NCBI GenBank assembly: GCA_963931925.1
Contig: OZ007569.1
Span: forward strand, 49,658,101-49,722,100
Direction of reading: 5' to 3'
DNA: 64,000 bases
DNA from: Onchidella celtica
Lineage: Eukaryota > Mollusca > Gastropoda > Systellommatophora > Onchidiidae
A model generated the notes under the pieces. It ran no database searches. It was not told the origin of the DNA and worked only from the letters and a program-made list of their open reading frames with translations. Every line of letters begins with the position of its first letter. The stretch's first letter is position 1. This document shows positions 24,975 through 39,610 of the stretch, one piece after another. A program made the translations under genes and the position numbers.

Positions 24975-25180
24975 GATAAAAGACTGATTTGAAGTATTTG
25001 CTTGTGTTTCTGTAACTGGTTTATTTTTTACAGGGTGGGTAGTTGGCCCACCGCCAACTGGCTCTTCTCGGGAGACCAGGACCTTTGCACCTTTAGTCGC
25101 CTCTTACGACACGCAGTATCACGTCAGATGTATTCTCTGCTGTCCCTCTTCTACAAGAGAGCCCCGCATCTGCACGGGCG
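24975..25180 (-). promoter_or_regulatory. LINE 5' leader with a conserved-looking hairpin
   Basis: The minus-strand leader contains GTCGTAAGAGGCGAC (about 25110-25096), a perfect 4-bp stem GTCG/CGAC with a 7-base loop, followed directly by TAAAGG. RTE-type leaders are known in some lineages to carry HDV-like self-cleaving ribozymes. A hairpin followed by such a junction could be part of one, but I could not fit a complete double-pseudoknot by eye. Confidence 0.35.
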
Positions 25181-26282
25181 GGTCAGGCCATAGTTTACAT
25201 AAATATTAATAACAAAACAAAAGACAATAGGGGTATATATTCAAACCAAAAAAACTCTTAATAACTTAACCAATGATATTCATGTAACTATGGAGGTACT
25301 GCAATCAATAGCAAATAGGCATATTATACGAAACTAGATATCAATTTAAAGTGACAGTTGAGTCGCCACTGGCCAGTCGCCAGGCAAACTCTCCCTAAAT
25401 CATATGGGCTTGAGTGTTAGGAGAGTCCAGTATGTTCAAAGCCTACAGAAGCACTCTTCGGCTTGTAGGTAATTTAAGCAGTTGCCAAAAGACTATATTT
25501 TATGCACAATCACTATTCAATTCATCAACAATGTGCTATATTATTCCAATCATACTATGGCAATAGATCTATGATACAGGACACTCGTGGTCGAGTGCCA
25601 GCTGGGGTTTCCTTAGTCTTCCTATGAGGCTGTAGTTCTCTCTCTATCTCCGATCTCTATTATGCTTGAACAAATAAGATATATTACCATTGGTCACGCC
25701 TACTGGTAGGCGCGAACATCAATATAGCGCAGCGTGGGCTTTCAAAGGTCAGCCCACTCAGACCTTTCTTTCTAGAGCTCAGTCAGTCCGTTAGCAAGGA
25801 CTTCTTGTCTTCAAAGCACACAGTTCAGGTACTGGTCAACCGGAGATACTTCACGACACGATGCTTCTGCTCGTCTGTATTCACCAAATCTGAACGTTAC
25901 ACGATGTTTTATACTATCTGGCTACCCAGCGTGCTAGTCCGCTGGCCCAATTAGTTCAGCTATCTCATAGGTCGAAACCTCCCCCCATTTTAATTGTAGT
26001 AATACGTCTGCACTATTCTACCAGCCAGTTAACGTGCAAAAACTTGTCTAGTCATACTTAATGTCAACTATCCCCACCTTGTTTCACCCCTACTCCATTA
26101 CTTATTAATCACGAACATTAAAACCCACAAGCGTGAATCTAACAGTTTAACTTTACATTTATTTACTCACCAACTATAATTCGCGAGGGCCGTTCAAGGC
26201 CACCAGCCAATTTCTCATGGCCCTGGTAAAACAACAACAACTCACTCTCTGCGTGAGTTTTAACAACATCTGAATCATGACA
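25181..26282 (-). repeat. 5' LTR of the Gmr1-type element, right portion
   Basis: This matches 13169-14273, starting with the second copy of the LINE target duplication and ending TGACA at the ATTAT duplication. Confidence 0.95.
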
Positions 26283-26287
26283 ATTAT

Positions 26288-28260
<1,973 letters not shown>

Positions 28261-28827
28261 CCAGCTGTCTGTCATCTGTCCATATCTGTGTGTCTGTCTG
28301 CCTGTGTATCTTATCTGAGATGACATTCTGCAAGGCATGCCTCTGGGTCTTAGTGCTGATTGACTTTGCCTGGTAGTAGGAAATTGCTTTTATTTTACTG
28401 TATTAAAAGAAAGAAAAAAAAGCAGAAGTAACAGGAGTATGTGCTGTCAGTAATATTAAATTTTGACAGAATTTTCATTATTATTTTTATTCGGGTAAAA
28501 GTGGTGGTGTCGATTTGAAGCTCTGAGACGCTAATGAAATTAAGGATAAACATGTATCAGACAGTTTGGGGGCCCAGCGTATTTTTCGTGATGAGGATTT
28601 CAATGTTATGAAATGAATATAAAATTACCCAGTTAAGCCGCAAACAGCCTGACAATATCAGTTCTTGGCGTATTGAGTTCGGTTACGTTGTGAAATCGGT
28701 TTTGATTTGGTATGGACATTCATCTTGAGTAATCCAGATGATGATCAACTGCAGCACAACACGTTGTACAATGTAGTAAGATGTCAGTAAAATGCGTGGA
28801 AGGTACCAGTTTGCCCACTGGCTCGGG

Positions 28828-28960
28828 GAATACACAGATGTGATTTTTAAAGTTGAGTTTCGATCACAAATGTGTAAACTGAGGCCCAGAACGAAATTTC
28901 CTGTCATACTTTTTAATTCTACTTGAAGGAAATGCGTCTTTTTTTTCTGGTTCAAAATGT
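28828..28960 (+). repeat. Dispersed repeat, third copy of the 50.8-kb family
   Basis: It shares GAATACACAGATGTGAT, AATGTGTAAA, the AACGAAATTTCC block, TTCTACT and GAAATGCGTCT, in the same order and spacing, with both units at 50789-51694. Confidence 0.75.
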
Positions 28961-31565
28961 CGGAACACTTTCTTCTGTTCAACTCAGTGGTGACTCAAAA
29001 TCAATGAAAGAATTAACAATTTAGCGAACTTTGAGACCTTTTAAAATATGCCCTCGTACACCTCTACGTATTTTTCTACGCATAATATGATAGTTTGTAG
29101 AATTTAAGGCTCAGCGATATAAAAGCCTTCACGGTTGCATTGGAGGCCTTACTTCCTTTATAGTATGATTAACACGGTAATGCCAACAGTGGCAGTAACA
29201 AACTTACCACTGATGAGCGTAGGAGCAATAACCGTATTTGTGAAGTTTAACGTCAGCATTCTGGTCGTGCCGAAGTATCCTTGAACACGGAAGTAGTTGG
29301 TTATCATAGAGAAGAAAAAGAACTGTCAAGGACTGGAAGAAACGAAGCAAAACCCAGCATAACCATCCCTTGCCTTTGTCTTTTAGTATTATGTATAATT
29401 GGAGTATCGATTCTTATTGAGAATCATCCAGAATGACAGCATGTCAGAAAAACGGAACCATGTACCATTCTCATGTAGAACATTAATGAAAACTCCAGAT
29501 ATATCCGTAATGCATTTTTTGTTTTGCTTTGCTTTACAAGGTAAGACAGATTTGTTATGAATAAAATGTAGTCCTTAAAGCATATAAATTCGGTTAATTC
29601 CAGTTGGTAAAAATTAAAATCAATTACTGTCGTAATAATATAGTCATTACTAGCATTCTCTTGTGTGTTAATTAGAGTAGACCGGCATCAAAAGTCCAAT
29701 GTACCAAAACAACTATCACGACAACAACAGACTATTAGCAGGTATTACCGGGAGGATTCTTAGACCAGCAACGCCGAATGCCTGCGAGAAATGGCTTATC
29801 TGTCAAGACAACCCATTCTAAGAAGATCCGCATTGTCTGAAACGCGTAGCCTGTCAGGTTCGGGCTGCGAATGCACGCTGAAATTATGCATACTATTTTG
29901 TTAAATGAATGCACGTATTTTATTAACTCGGCTAGTATGTCTGGAGTGAAACTTGACATTGGCCTTAACCGCATTGTCTGAGTTGTATTGTTTTAATAGC
30001 TGTTAATGTGGAAATATTTGTTCTGCCCCCCACCTAATGCACTTAGATAAAGTGTCATGTCATTTTGCCCATCCATTACACCGAACAACCCTCTTCTGGT
30101 CTATGCATGGTAAATCCGGTAAAATGCCATAACACCCGCCTTGTTATTCATTTTCTAGCCACTTTATCGTTCATCAGCCACTTAATTTTTTGAAAACATC
30201 ATTTGGAAATAATGTGAAAATATCAATTTCCCAAGTTTATTATAGTAGAAGCAATAAAAAGCCATTTTGGGGCGGTTGTTCAAAATGGAATTGGAAACCA
30301 TCGGAACTGTTTTGATATGACCCTAGAATATAGAATATCTTTCATGGGGACCTTTATTTATTATTCCTTCAATAATTAAGCGAACTTATGGCAGAGTGCT
30401 TTTGGAGACTATGTTTTATTTGCAACTTTGTACTAATTTTCTCTCACTGTTCGTTTATCTGTCAGACAATGCCTGTCCACCTTGCGGCTCTTTCTTTCTC
30501 TCACCCTGTAGCTCTTTCTGGCCGTTCTCCCCTTTCCACTCCCTTCCACATCCTCCTCTTTGGTCTCACTATTGTCTTCTTAATAATTTGTTGACATATG
30601 TCAGTGGATGTGGCGGAATCGGGCGGCTTGGAAATTTTTATATCTAAAAAAAAAAAAAATAATAATAATAATTCTGAGACGATTTCAAGCAAACTATTTT
30701 AACTGAGTGCAGAAAAATGGCATATGTTTCATATTATTTGCATAGAAAATGTTTCCCCCTATGGATGGGGTTTTCTCAGGAATTTGCTCTTTCACCTGAA
30801 GCCCTTTTCCGCTCTAGCCACACTCTCTTTGTGATGTTATTTTTAAATGGCACCCGAGGTACGCCCCCCTTCCCCCCTAGTTGAAAAAAAAAAAAAAGAA
30901 AAGAAAAATCAACTGCAACTTCAGAGCTCGTGATTTGTTTAAAAGGCCGGGCAGAAACAACAATAACAACAAACTTACGACTCCTGCATTAACTATAGTA
31001 GGCTGTAAGGGGAAAGAAACCCATGTAATTACAGTGCAGCGTGGTATACATTTTCGTTCATTGTGGTCTTGCTTTGTTTGCGTCAATGCCTTCCTTTGTT
31101 TGACAAACAGAGGCTCAATATTGGAAAATGCAAAGAGTCGCAAACCCGGATAAGTCTACATTATTTGGTTCGTCTGGGTAAACCCGCTATCAAAAATAAC
31201 AACAATAATAGAAGGTAAGGTTTTATAATAACAGAGTATCCCAGAAGAATGGAAACTTCAGTACCGAAAGGGTTTAGAATAGATGGAGTTTTCGATCGAC
31301 TGTCTGAGACACTGGCAAAAAGTTCTTTGTTCGTTGGATGATCATTTTAAGGTGATTTCACAAAATGCCTTTTTCTTGAAAATGCTGTTTCGAGAAAATC
31401 GCGATTTAGTTTTGCGGTCTCTAAATTTAAATGTAGCAAACAAAATGCAGTTTTTATAGACTGAAGTGGCACATTGTGATGTCTTTTAACTTTGTGTAAA
31501 GTTTTATTTGAATTGGTGCTGAATTAAATGATATTTGAAAAAAAAAAAGTGTTTTGTAAGATTAA
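28961..31565. other. Intronic stretch, nothing recognised
   Basis: There are no domains or RNA genes, only A runs near 30645 and 30885 and short frames without motifs. Confidence 0.4.
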
Positions 31566-31738
31566 AGGCATTTTGTCATCTCACTTGGCCTCAGGCGAAC
31601 GCCTATATTTCAAAAAAAAAAAAAAAGGCCTTTTGTCATCTCAGTTGGCCTCATGCGAACGCCTATATTTCAAAAAAAAAAAAAGAAGACCTTTTGTCAT
31701 GTCACTTGGCCTCAGGCGAACGCCTTTATTTCGAAAAA
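31566..31738 (+). repeat. Three-copy tandem repeat of 60 bp ending in poly(A)
   Basis: Three units of TTTTGTCATCTCACTTGGCC plus CTCAGGCGAACGCCTATATTTC, each followed by an A run of 9-15 (short and interrupted in the last). The third unit is more diverged. Confidence 0.9.
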
Positions 31739-32119
31739 TAGGCGTTCTGTCGCCTTTCACCAGAAATAAGGCATGGGTTTTGAAAAATTGTTGTTGTTTT
31801 TTTTAAAAATAATTTAGAAATGGCTATGCTTTTTCAAATTCTGATAAGCTCATAAGATGAGGATATTGTTGAGGAGAATCAGTGATGAAATGAAAAATTT
31901 TCGCGCCAAAATTAAAAAAGGTGTTTTGTCAAATCACGTTAGCATTATCGTAATAGACAAAAGAAAGTACATGTATATAATTATCATGTCGTTCCTCATT
32001 GCTTACTGTTGTTGAGAGGAAAATGTACAGAAAGCAGACAAAAGAGAGTTGATGTATTAGATGTAGCTCTCGAAACATTTGTGCCAGTTCCGAGTGAAAG
32101 GGCCTACTGAAAACACTCC

Positions 32120-32530
32120 CAGGGCCGGATTTAGACCTTGGGGGACGCAGGGGCACTTCGGTTCCGTGGGTTCCTCATACATAGGAATCACAGGCACAGC
32201 AAATCACCAGATTTACACATGGAAGTCCCATTTATTACGTGTGATTGGAACCGACAAATTGTACGTTCATCGAAGGGTAAAAAATCTAAAATGAGTTATT
32301 TATGTGAAGCAAACGCATGTAATTAATAGACCTCTGTACAAAGAACATAGCCATGATGCCATGATGTCATGAAGTCTTTAGTTTCTGTAGATAACAGTGG
32401 CTGACCCAACGATTTATACAACAAAGTTACACTCACTGTTATATTTTTTTAACGGGGAGGGGGTGGGGCTTGGCAGAAGGCCAGGTTCTATTACGCCTTT
32501 TGCTCCCCTCTTCCTGTAGAAACGGCCCTG
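32120..32530. mobile_element. Probable hAT-like MITE remnant
   Basis: The left end reads CAGGGCCGGATTTAGACC and the right end, reverse complemented, CAGGGCCGTTTCTACAGG. The CAGGGCCG ends are typical of a widespread group of hAT non-autonomous elements. No exact 8-bp duplication was found, so the borders are approximate. Confidence 0.4.
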
Positions 32531-34892
32531 AAAACGACCCTGAATGAATTATATTGTGATTCCCGCAACAGCAGTATAATAAGTCTTAGCAAGACATAAA
32601 CCCCACTGCTCTGTCATTCACGGTTATCACTGAAAAAAGAAATTCCCATCAAAATATCAGACCAGTCCTGTGGAATATCAATTGCTGGGTCAAACGAATC
32701 CAATTTCTAGTATTTTTGATTCTCATATTTGAAGTGAGTATTTAATATAACAACGGTGTATAATATTATTATGATGTTGTTTGCGCAAGTTCGGTCTGTA
32801 GAATGTGTTGTGGTACCGATGTGGAAGGAAAACCTTGGACAATGACAGTTATTATGGTGCCAGTGGCTAAGAAGTCAGAATTGAAACCTGCTATTATTTG
32901 CTGCAATAGCACTGTACATGTACCAAATTCTTAAAAGAGTTTTGTATTTTCCTTTTTTTCCTTTTCTTCTTTGTTTATGGGTTCAGAAGAGTAGCTGAGT
33001 TCTTGTTAAGACCGAATAAAAGAACTTAAAGGTCTCTCATGTCCTACGGCAAAAATTGCGAAATTTAGCCAGAGCAGGTTAAAAAAAAAAGTAACAGTGG
33101 GTTTGATAAAAACCTGTTAAATTGCTGTCTTCCTGGAAAAATTATAATTACAGTATATATATAATATACATATATATATATGCAGTTTATGCCCAACTGG
33201 CTCATCCACTAAAGTTTAATTTTCTCGTTTTCAATGCCGTAGAAAGTGTAGACGGTACAAAGGACGATTCAGAAGAGTAAATAATAACAACAACAACAAC
33301 AAAAAAAGGCCGTAATTTTTCCTTACCATAAGAGCAATCGCCGTGCAGTAGAGATGCGGTTTAAATCTGCACCTCGGGCGCTCGTTATTTTTCAGTTCAG
33401 GTGCACTATCTGGAACAAACAAAGGCAGCCATGGTTAAATAAGGGGAGAAATCATCTAATAAGACGATAACTCCATTGCGGGTATCTCAAGAGACACCAG
33501 TTATGTAGTATGGGAGATATTGTGAGTTGGGCGTAATGTCGTATCGCAACGATAATTGTGGACATGTAGTCCATTGGCTGGGGTGCCCGGGGTAAATCTG
33601 TTACGGCATTAATTTCAGTTCTGGATAATTACATAGATTATTTTGGATCCACCTCAACTTCTTGTTTCCTTTTAAGTATCTTTGATTGCTTGTTGTTAGT
33701 TATTGTGTTTTCAGATGCTGTCCTATCGCACGCATTCCCCTTGCGCATTACTGTCAGCAATTCAGGCGACTATTGTCATGAAAGGGCAACAATCTGCGCG
33801 CACGGCAGTTTCTCTAGTGAAAACTCAGTAATGGGCGTCATGAGATGTGAATAGTCAAATATAAAAAAGCGGCGTGGAAAAGGTGGGGCTCAGTTTTGAA
33901 AATTTATGCAAATTACTCCCAGTGTTATTCGGCAATCGCAAACTACATTATTTTGAAGGAACTCAAATGAAAATTGCACATTTGGAGGTTTTGTGCTTAT
34001 GTCCGAGTTGCCTGAATATTGCAACTTATTCTTAAAATTTATGATGGCTGTGTCTGTTGAAAGAATTGTGGTTTAAAAAACAACAACGACGTCAGCAACA
34101 TTACAACCACGGCCATCAGTATCACTGCCGTTATTCCAGACTATGTCTGTCTCACCCTTTTTTACTGAATGAATATGTAACCGCGACCCAATTATCAAAT
34201 TAAATGCCACAGCTAATGTTTATATGGGATTAGTGCACGAATCTGTCTTCAAGTCGGCATCTGATGACGAATGGGAATTGTCCAGTTATGTATTTCACCA
34301 ACCTTTATACACTAGGAGTAGGATCCCATGCACTGCGAATTTATGAACCCATGCATTATTTTCATTTTTTGTTGTTGTTGTTGTTATAATTACTTCAACT
34401 CAGTGTCCTAGCTGGTTTTCATAGTTTATTAGTAGCTGAATAAAATAATAGAACATCAAGTGCAAGGTATACCAGTTTTAAGAGACACCTGTCGATTTCT
34501 ATGAAATTCAGTGATAGAATTGCCTTAGTAGAAGTCATGCAGCATCCATTGAGTCGGTAGTGGTAGCTTTGAAATTTCCATACGTCAAGAAATTTAAATG
34601 CGGGAAAGGAAAAGCAGCATTTATGCCCGTTGTTACATAGTCAGACTTGGGGCACTTTTGTTTTCTATTCTGAAGGCAAGCTTGCTCGTGAGATTTGAGG
34701 AGTTGCGAAAATGTGATGTCCTTCCGCCCGTTATTGGAGGACATTCAAGGAGCAATGTCTCTGTTGATTTGAATCGAATAGTTATGCATACATCGACGGC
34801 AAGGAGGAAGATATTTTGCCGATATTTCTTGTTCAGTTGTGTTTTAACGCAGTTGTGTTGTTAACGTGTAGTTTTATGGCCTGAATATTAAA

Positions 34893-35110
34893 CAGGGCGT
34901 CCCAAAAGTCTGGATCCGTAGGCAAAAATGAAATTAAACGTTTTATTACAGTAATGGTCAGATTGATGACCTGAGATTATGTGATGCATGGGAACACGTT
35001 TGGAAGAATCTTCCAAGAGTAGTGTAACACTCTTGGATCTGAATAAATAAAAGAACTCAATTTTCATGGAAGGAATAATGCCTATGGCTCCAGACTTTGG
35101 GGACACCCTG
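34893..35110. mobile_element. Mariner-like MITE, 218 bp
   Basis: The left end CAGGGCGTCCCAAAAGTCTG and the reverse complement of the right end, CAGGGTGTCCCCAAAGTCTG, form imperfect terminal inverted repeats of about 30 bp. This is the classic mariner-type end. A TA follows the right end; the left flank has TA two bases out. It has no transposase. Confidence 0.75.
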
Positions 35111-37617
35111 TATAAATAGTTAACATCTGAAAAAGTATCTGGCAGTCTTCGAACCCACCTGTCAAACAGTTTGCTCGCTAACTTCATCCTATCCCAAAAT
35201 ATTTGGAACCTATCTTGGCTTATTACTTGTACGTCAATGCCCAGTGCATGAGAGTTGCGGCATTTTTTCTTGAGTGAACACACATACGACTTGTTTTTGG
35301 TCATTAGAGCAGTATGTATCATTGGTAAGTCGCGAATGAAAGATAACAAAACATTAAAATGAAGCATCAGTAAGAAATAAAAAAAGTGTAAAATTCAATG
35401 GTTATACTTTAACTGAACGTGGGCAATAGTAAAAGGCCTGTTGCAACATCGTATAGCGTTTCTCATGTTTATGTAGATTGGGAATTAGATGGCGTGTTTT
35501 TTGTTAGTGGCGGTGAACAGCAGCCTCATGACTTCAAAAGTGCATCGCTATATTCACCGTTTTCACAAATACATTAGAGCGTGGAAGTTTTAAGATAGAT
35601 GAAAATCTTTGAGGCCTGTGTCCGAGTGACATTATTTTCATTTTCTCCCCGTGCCTTTCAAGGAAATTGCTGAACAGAAAAACTTCAATATCTCTTTGTC
35701 TGAAACAGAAAAGTATCTTTTGAGAAGCGGCAGTGTTTCTTTTTCTGTGATCAAATCCGTTTCCAGAGAGACATCCTGACGCAAAGACAAGATTAGCCAT
35801 TCTTTAGTAGGGCGATCTTATGCGGATGAACAAGGGACTATTGTATAACCCATCGTAATGACGGCCAAAGCGAAAGATTTGATGACCCTGCCAGCAGGCT
35901 TGACGGCGATTCGACTTCACAGAGAAATGGCCGACTGGAGTGAATTATCGACTCGTTACCTCCATCTTCGTCAGACAGGAACGAGGAAAATAATTGCCGA
36001 TCCATAGGTTTCAGCTGCGCTGTTGTTAATCGTTCTGTGTCTACGGCAGGGGATTTCAAGCGTGATGTTTTGGGGATTCTGGAGTATCTTGGCCTCAGCG
36101 AATAGGCCTACAAAACAGATCTATTCAGCCTCCCCCTGTAAGAAACAAACACTTGCATGAACGTACACGCAGTTCAAACAGTCAATTTTGAAATTGGAAG
36201 GGTTGTTTGTTTTTTCTTCGGGGGGCGGGGACAAAGGAAATGACTAATTTTTACGGGTTACCTGATGGCGACATTCCCCTCTTGAAGTAAGTCATTTTTT
36301 TTCTTCCTTTCTTGTTAATGTTTTGGACACACATATTCTGATGTCGTATAATCTACCAAAGCCAGAAGTTTTTAACAGCAGAGCATCTCAGAAGAGTTTC
36401 TTTTCGTTCGTTCTTTTGTTTTCTCCCCCAAATAACTTAATGATATACTTTTTATTTCAATATTATGGCTGCGTGTGTCTGCCCCCCCCCCCCAACTTCC
36501 CCCTTTCCTCAACCCCAGATTTGTAAATTTGTCTTTTCTTCGTTGTCTTCCGCGTTTGATGGAGTTGCAAACCAGAATTTTCCTAGTGTGAAGCGCGCAG
36601 TGTTCGAGATTTGAAAACCGTCTTTGTTTCGACGCATGTACTCATTTAATATCGAGCACTCTCTGTCAATTTTTTTTTTCACGCATCGTTCGTGCTCGGC
36701 ACCCACACCCGTTGCGCAGTCTGCGGAAACAGATTCTGCCAGTTTGACTCAATGTGGGCGATACACGACACGTTTAGTCATCAGCATAACATTTCAGTCA
36801 CGGACTTGATAGCATTGATTTTTATGTTCCATTCCTTGTGAGCTTTCTTTCTTTCTTTCCTCCTTTCACTAACTGTCTTTCTGTAGAAAGTGGAATTATT
36901 TTTCTACCCACGGAGATATGTCATATCAGAGAAAAATGGACTTTATTGAAGCATGAGAACATTATTATTCACGATTCACACCTAAGTAGATGTGGATCAC
37001 ATGACGTGACATTGTGTTCATACACCTGAGCGTCCGCATTCCTCTTTCAGCAGCCACGTCTCTTTGTTTGACTAACTTGTCAACAAACATTCATCTTAAG
37101 GGAACATGGTCATTGCCAAAATAGGTATGAATTTCTGAAAAAACTAACAAACAAACAAATTACCTTAAAGGGAGGAGGTGGTGGGGTCATTTGTACCATA
37201 CATGAGTTTCCCTTCCCGACTTGAACTGCGTTTTACAATGACGGTGATCTTTCGCTTTGATGGAGGGAAAGGTCACTGGGTTTTTATGAGAGAAGTTCAG
37301 ATTGCCCGAGAAGACTGGAGCTGGATTGCTGGAAGAGAAGAAGAAACACATGGTGCGGCTGAAATAATGACGTGTATATATGAGAGTCGGGTTACTCTTG
37401 TCTTCATTACCATTCCAGAGATTAATTTTCCTCCTCTGATTTTACGCAGTAACCACGGCGAAAGTATTGATTTCATGTGTTACTGCTAATTTAGCCCTTC
37501 AAAGTCTTTGTTTACATAGATTTTATTCACGTTTTAAAATTTACGTTTGATTGCAAAAGAGAACCTGCAACAGTCATTCATTTTCATCGTTAGTTAACAA
37601 ATTTAATTCCCCTGCCT
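35111..37617. other. Intronic stretch, nothing recognised
   Basis: Short frames only; there is a C run at 36482. No repeat family or domain was identified. Confidence 0.4.
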
Positions 37618-38080
37618 AAAAGGGACAAGGTGGTCTAGAGGCAAGGTGCTCGCCTCTCGTGCCAAGGGTCCCGGGTTCGAAACCCGGGCCGTGCAGGCAT
37701 GTTGGAAGTTTGGGATTTTTCTCATATTTTCGTGTCCCTGATTCTATTGAGGGGTAGGATCGAGTACCTAGTCTTCTCGGATAAGGACGAAAAAATTCGG
37801 AGGGCCCGTGTGCACGTTGCGCACGTTAAAGATACCTTGGCAGTTGGAAATCGTAAAGAGCAGGCCGAACAGGCCGCTGCCCGGGCAAAATTAAATTAAA
37901 TTCATCTCTACCAGTCCCTCCACCTCCCCCCTCATCTCCCCCCCCCCCCAAAAAAAAAAAACGCCGACCGGCGCTGCACTGTGGCGACGACGTGCCTGCT
38001 CCAGTTATAACTGGGCTGCAATGGCACAAAGGCAAAATTTCCCAAATGGGATTAAAGAGTTATACAAATACAAATAAAAG
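37618..38080 (+). mobile_element. tRNA-derived SINE with a conserved-type central core
   Basis: The head has a pol III box A (TGGTCTAGAGGC, about 37631) and box B (GGTTCGAAACC, 37674-37684) at tRNA spacing. Its 5' acceptor sequence has no 3' partner and there is no tRNA end, so it is not a tRNA gene. The body holds GGCCCGTGTGCACG, then GCGCACGTTAAAGATACC (about 37803-37836). This resembles the core shared by invertebrate SINE superfamilies of the Meta-domain type; I recall it from molluscs and cnidarians. The tail is A-rich (ATACAAATACAAATA) and AAAAGG occurs at both edges as a possible short target duplication. Confidence 0.75.
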
Positions 38081-39610
38081 GTAGGGTGGTAATGATGGAA
38101 TTAAAATGAAAGAAAGGAGCCGGAAATGCTTTACAATGACTGACAATCAGTGAATAAACATCAAATAAGAAATATATAAAGAAATTCATAGATCATATTG
38201 GTAGCAGATTTTTTATCATATATTGTATGACAATATACCTGTGAATACAGTGTCGTCGACCAGCATCCACGCTGACATTACCCTGTATTACACCCTTTAT
38301 TTGTGTACTTTTGTGCAGAATTCAATTTCCGAAAATTTAATGTCAGTTGTCAGATTTTTATCATATGTTGCTTTTCCCCCTCCATTATTTTTCCTTCTTT
38401 TCTGCCCCAGCCTCTAAAATAACATTCATTAGTTGTCTAGACAGTGTATTTGGAAAATTAAATTGGAGACAGGGCAACAAATATGAACCGAATGTCAAAG
38501 TATGACCACTATAGAATATTATTCCGATTGTCAGTGGATTGTGAAGCTTACTTGAGAAAGATTACCAACTTCACAAAAACAACGACAACAACAACAACAA
38601 CAACAACAAAATGAGCAACTCTGTGGACACTTCAAAATTGCACAATCCACATTGAATGGCGGATGATTGCCTTTGCGGGCTTGGAGTGCCACTGCGTATG
38701 TCGTTCGCATAGCAGTGGATTTGAAAACTATATTTTTTTAATTGTGTTTTAATCGTTTCATGTATTTTATTATCGATGACACTGACAGGCTTGTTCTCTT
38801 TGTCGACGACATTGCGATGATTAGTGGGCGCTTCAGGTAGGGTGCCTTTCTGTCCCGTCATTCAGCTGCTATGTTCTTTCGGCCGTTTTGCTGCTTCCTA
38901 GCATAATAATGCCGACACGCATCGACGTGCTTTCTCCAAACTCAAGCACAGGCTCAAGCTGCACATATTGTCTTTAATCTGATTCCAAGGCATTCTAATT
39001 ATGCTTCACGTCTTATACATCTGAATTTCTGTCCATTAAAGGTAGTTTGAATGAGAGATATTTGAAGAATGATGGTAATTCTTATTAAATTTGTCTGTGA
39101 CGGTTGAAAACGTAAAAAGATTTCTGACAACTTCTTTCTGTAACAGAAATGATAAATGTAGAGCTACAAATCATCCAGAAAAATAAATGACCAGTCGTGC
39201 GGCATTATGACACTGCCGTATTAAATATATATTAGTATTACTATTAGTGCTAGTCCGCTGTGTGATCAGATGCTCAATCGATATCTCGGGACCTCAGTTT
39301 GCTGTAATATTAAAATGTCGAATACCGCACATTATTCTGTAGGAAAATGAAACAAACAGATTATGGAATCTTAACTGACCATCTTTTCATTTGTGTCATG
39401 TAGCGTACGGCTACCCGTATTGCCAGGCACAGAACTGCTTTTCTCTCCAGCTCATTCACCTACCGCCAACTTAATTTGCAACATGACACCCCTGTCATCC
39501 ACCTTTCTGAGACGTGTCTCCTGTCACAATGCTTGTCCGATTATTGTTTTTTCTCCCGTCGGGGCTTTATCTAAACCGCCGCTTCCAGTGAGCCTGGTCT
39601 CGCTCAAGTC

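Larger units (their letters stand above)
21938..25180 (-). mobile_element. RTE-type non-LTR retrotransposon (LINE) inserted in the LTR
   Basis: A 3243-bp insertion is bounded by the 11-bp direct repeat GGTCAGGCCAT (21927-21937 and 25181-25191). The target occurs once, uninterrupted, in the sister LTR. The LINE 3' end (left) finishes in a short ATG/GAT-type tail, as RTE elements often do, not in poly(A). An apurinic-like endonuclease and an RT are present in one frame and the leader is short, so it appears full-length. The RT and C-terminal sequence most resemble the RTE group, including schistosome SR2-like elements. The clade call is from memory of motifs. Confidence 0.9.
13049..26282 (-). 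mobile_element. Gmr1-type (Gypsy-like) LTR retrotransposon, nearly whole, carrying a nested LINE
   Basis: Two LTRs beginning TGTCA and ending TGACA (plus-strand reading) bound the element, and a 5-bp duplication ATTAT flanks it at 13044-13048 and 26283-26287. Total length is 13.2 kb, or about 10 kb without the 3.2-kb LINE in its 5' LTR. It is transcribed on the minus strand: 5' LTR at 21807-26282, leader, gag-pol, polypurine tract, 3' LTR at 13049-14273. The pol order is protease, integrase, RT, RNase H. The domains are Gypsy-like but the order is that of copia, as in the Gmr1 group. The LTRs differ by one 3-base indel in about 1.2 kb on visual comparison, so insertion was recent. It looks close to whole, with about one break in the coding region besides the nested insertion. 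Confidence 0.9.

Noticed and set aside
21917-24987. Plus-strand frames of 60-179 codons over the LINE
   Set aside because: They are antisense shadows of the LINE protein, which is clearly on the minus strand.
34888-35367. 159-codon minus-strand frame
   Set aside because: Its last third is translated from the mariner-like MITE and the rest has no motif or splice context.
37622-37697. tRNA gene
   Set aside because: Box A and box B are present, but the acceptor stem cannot pair. The sequence continues into a SINE body with an A-rich tail.
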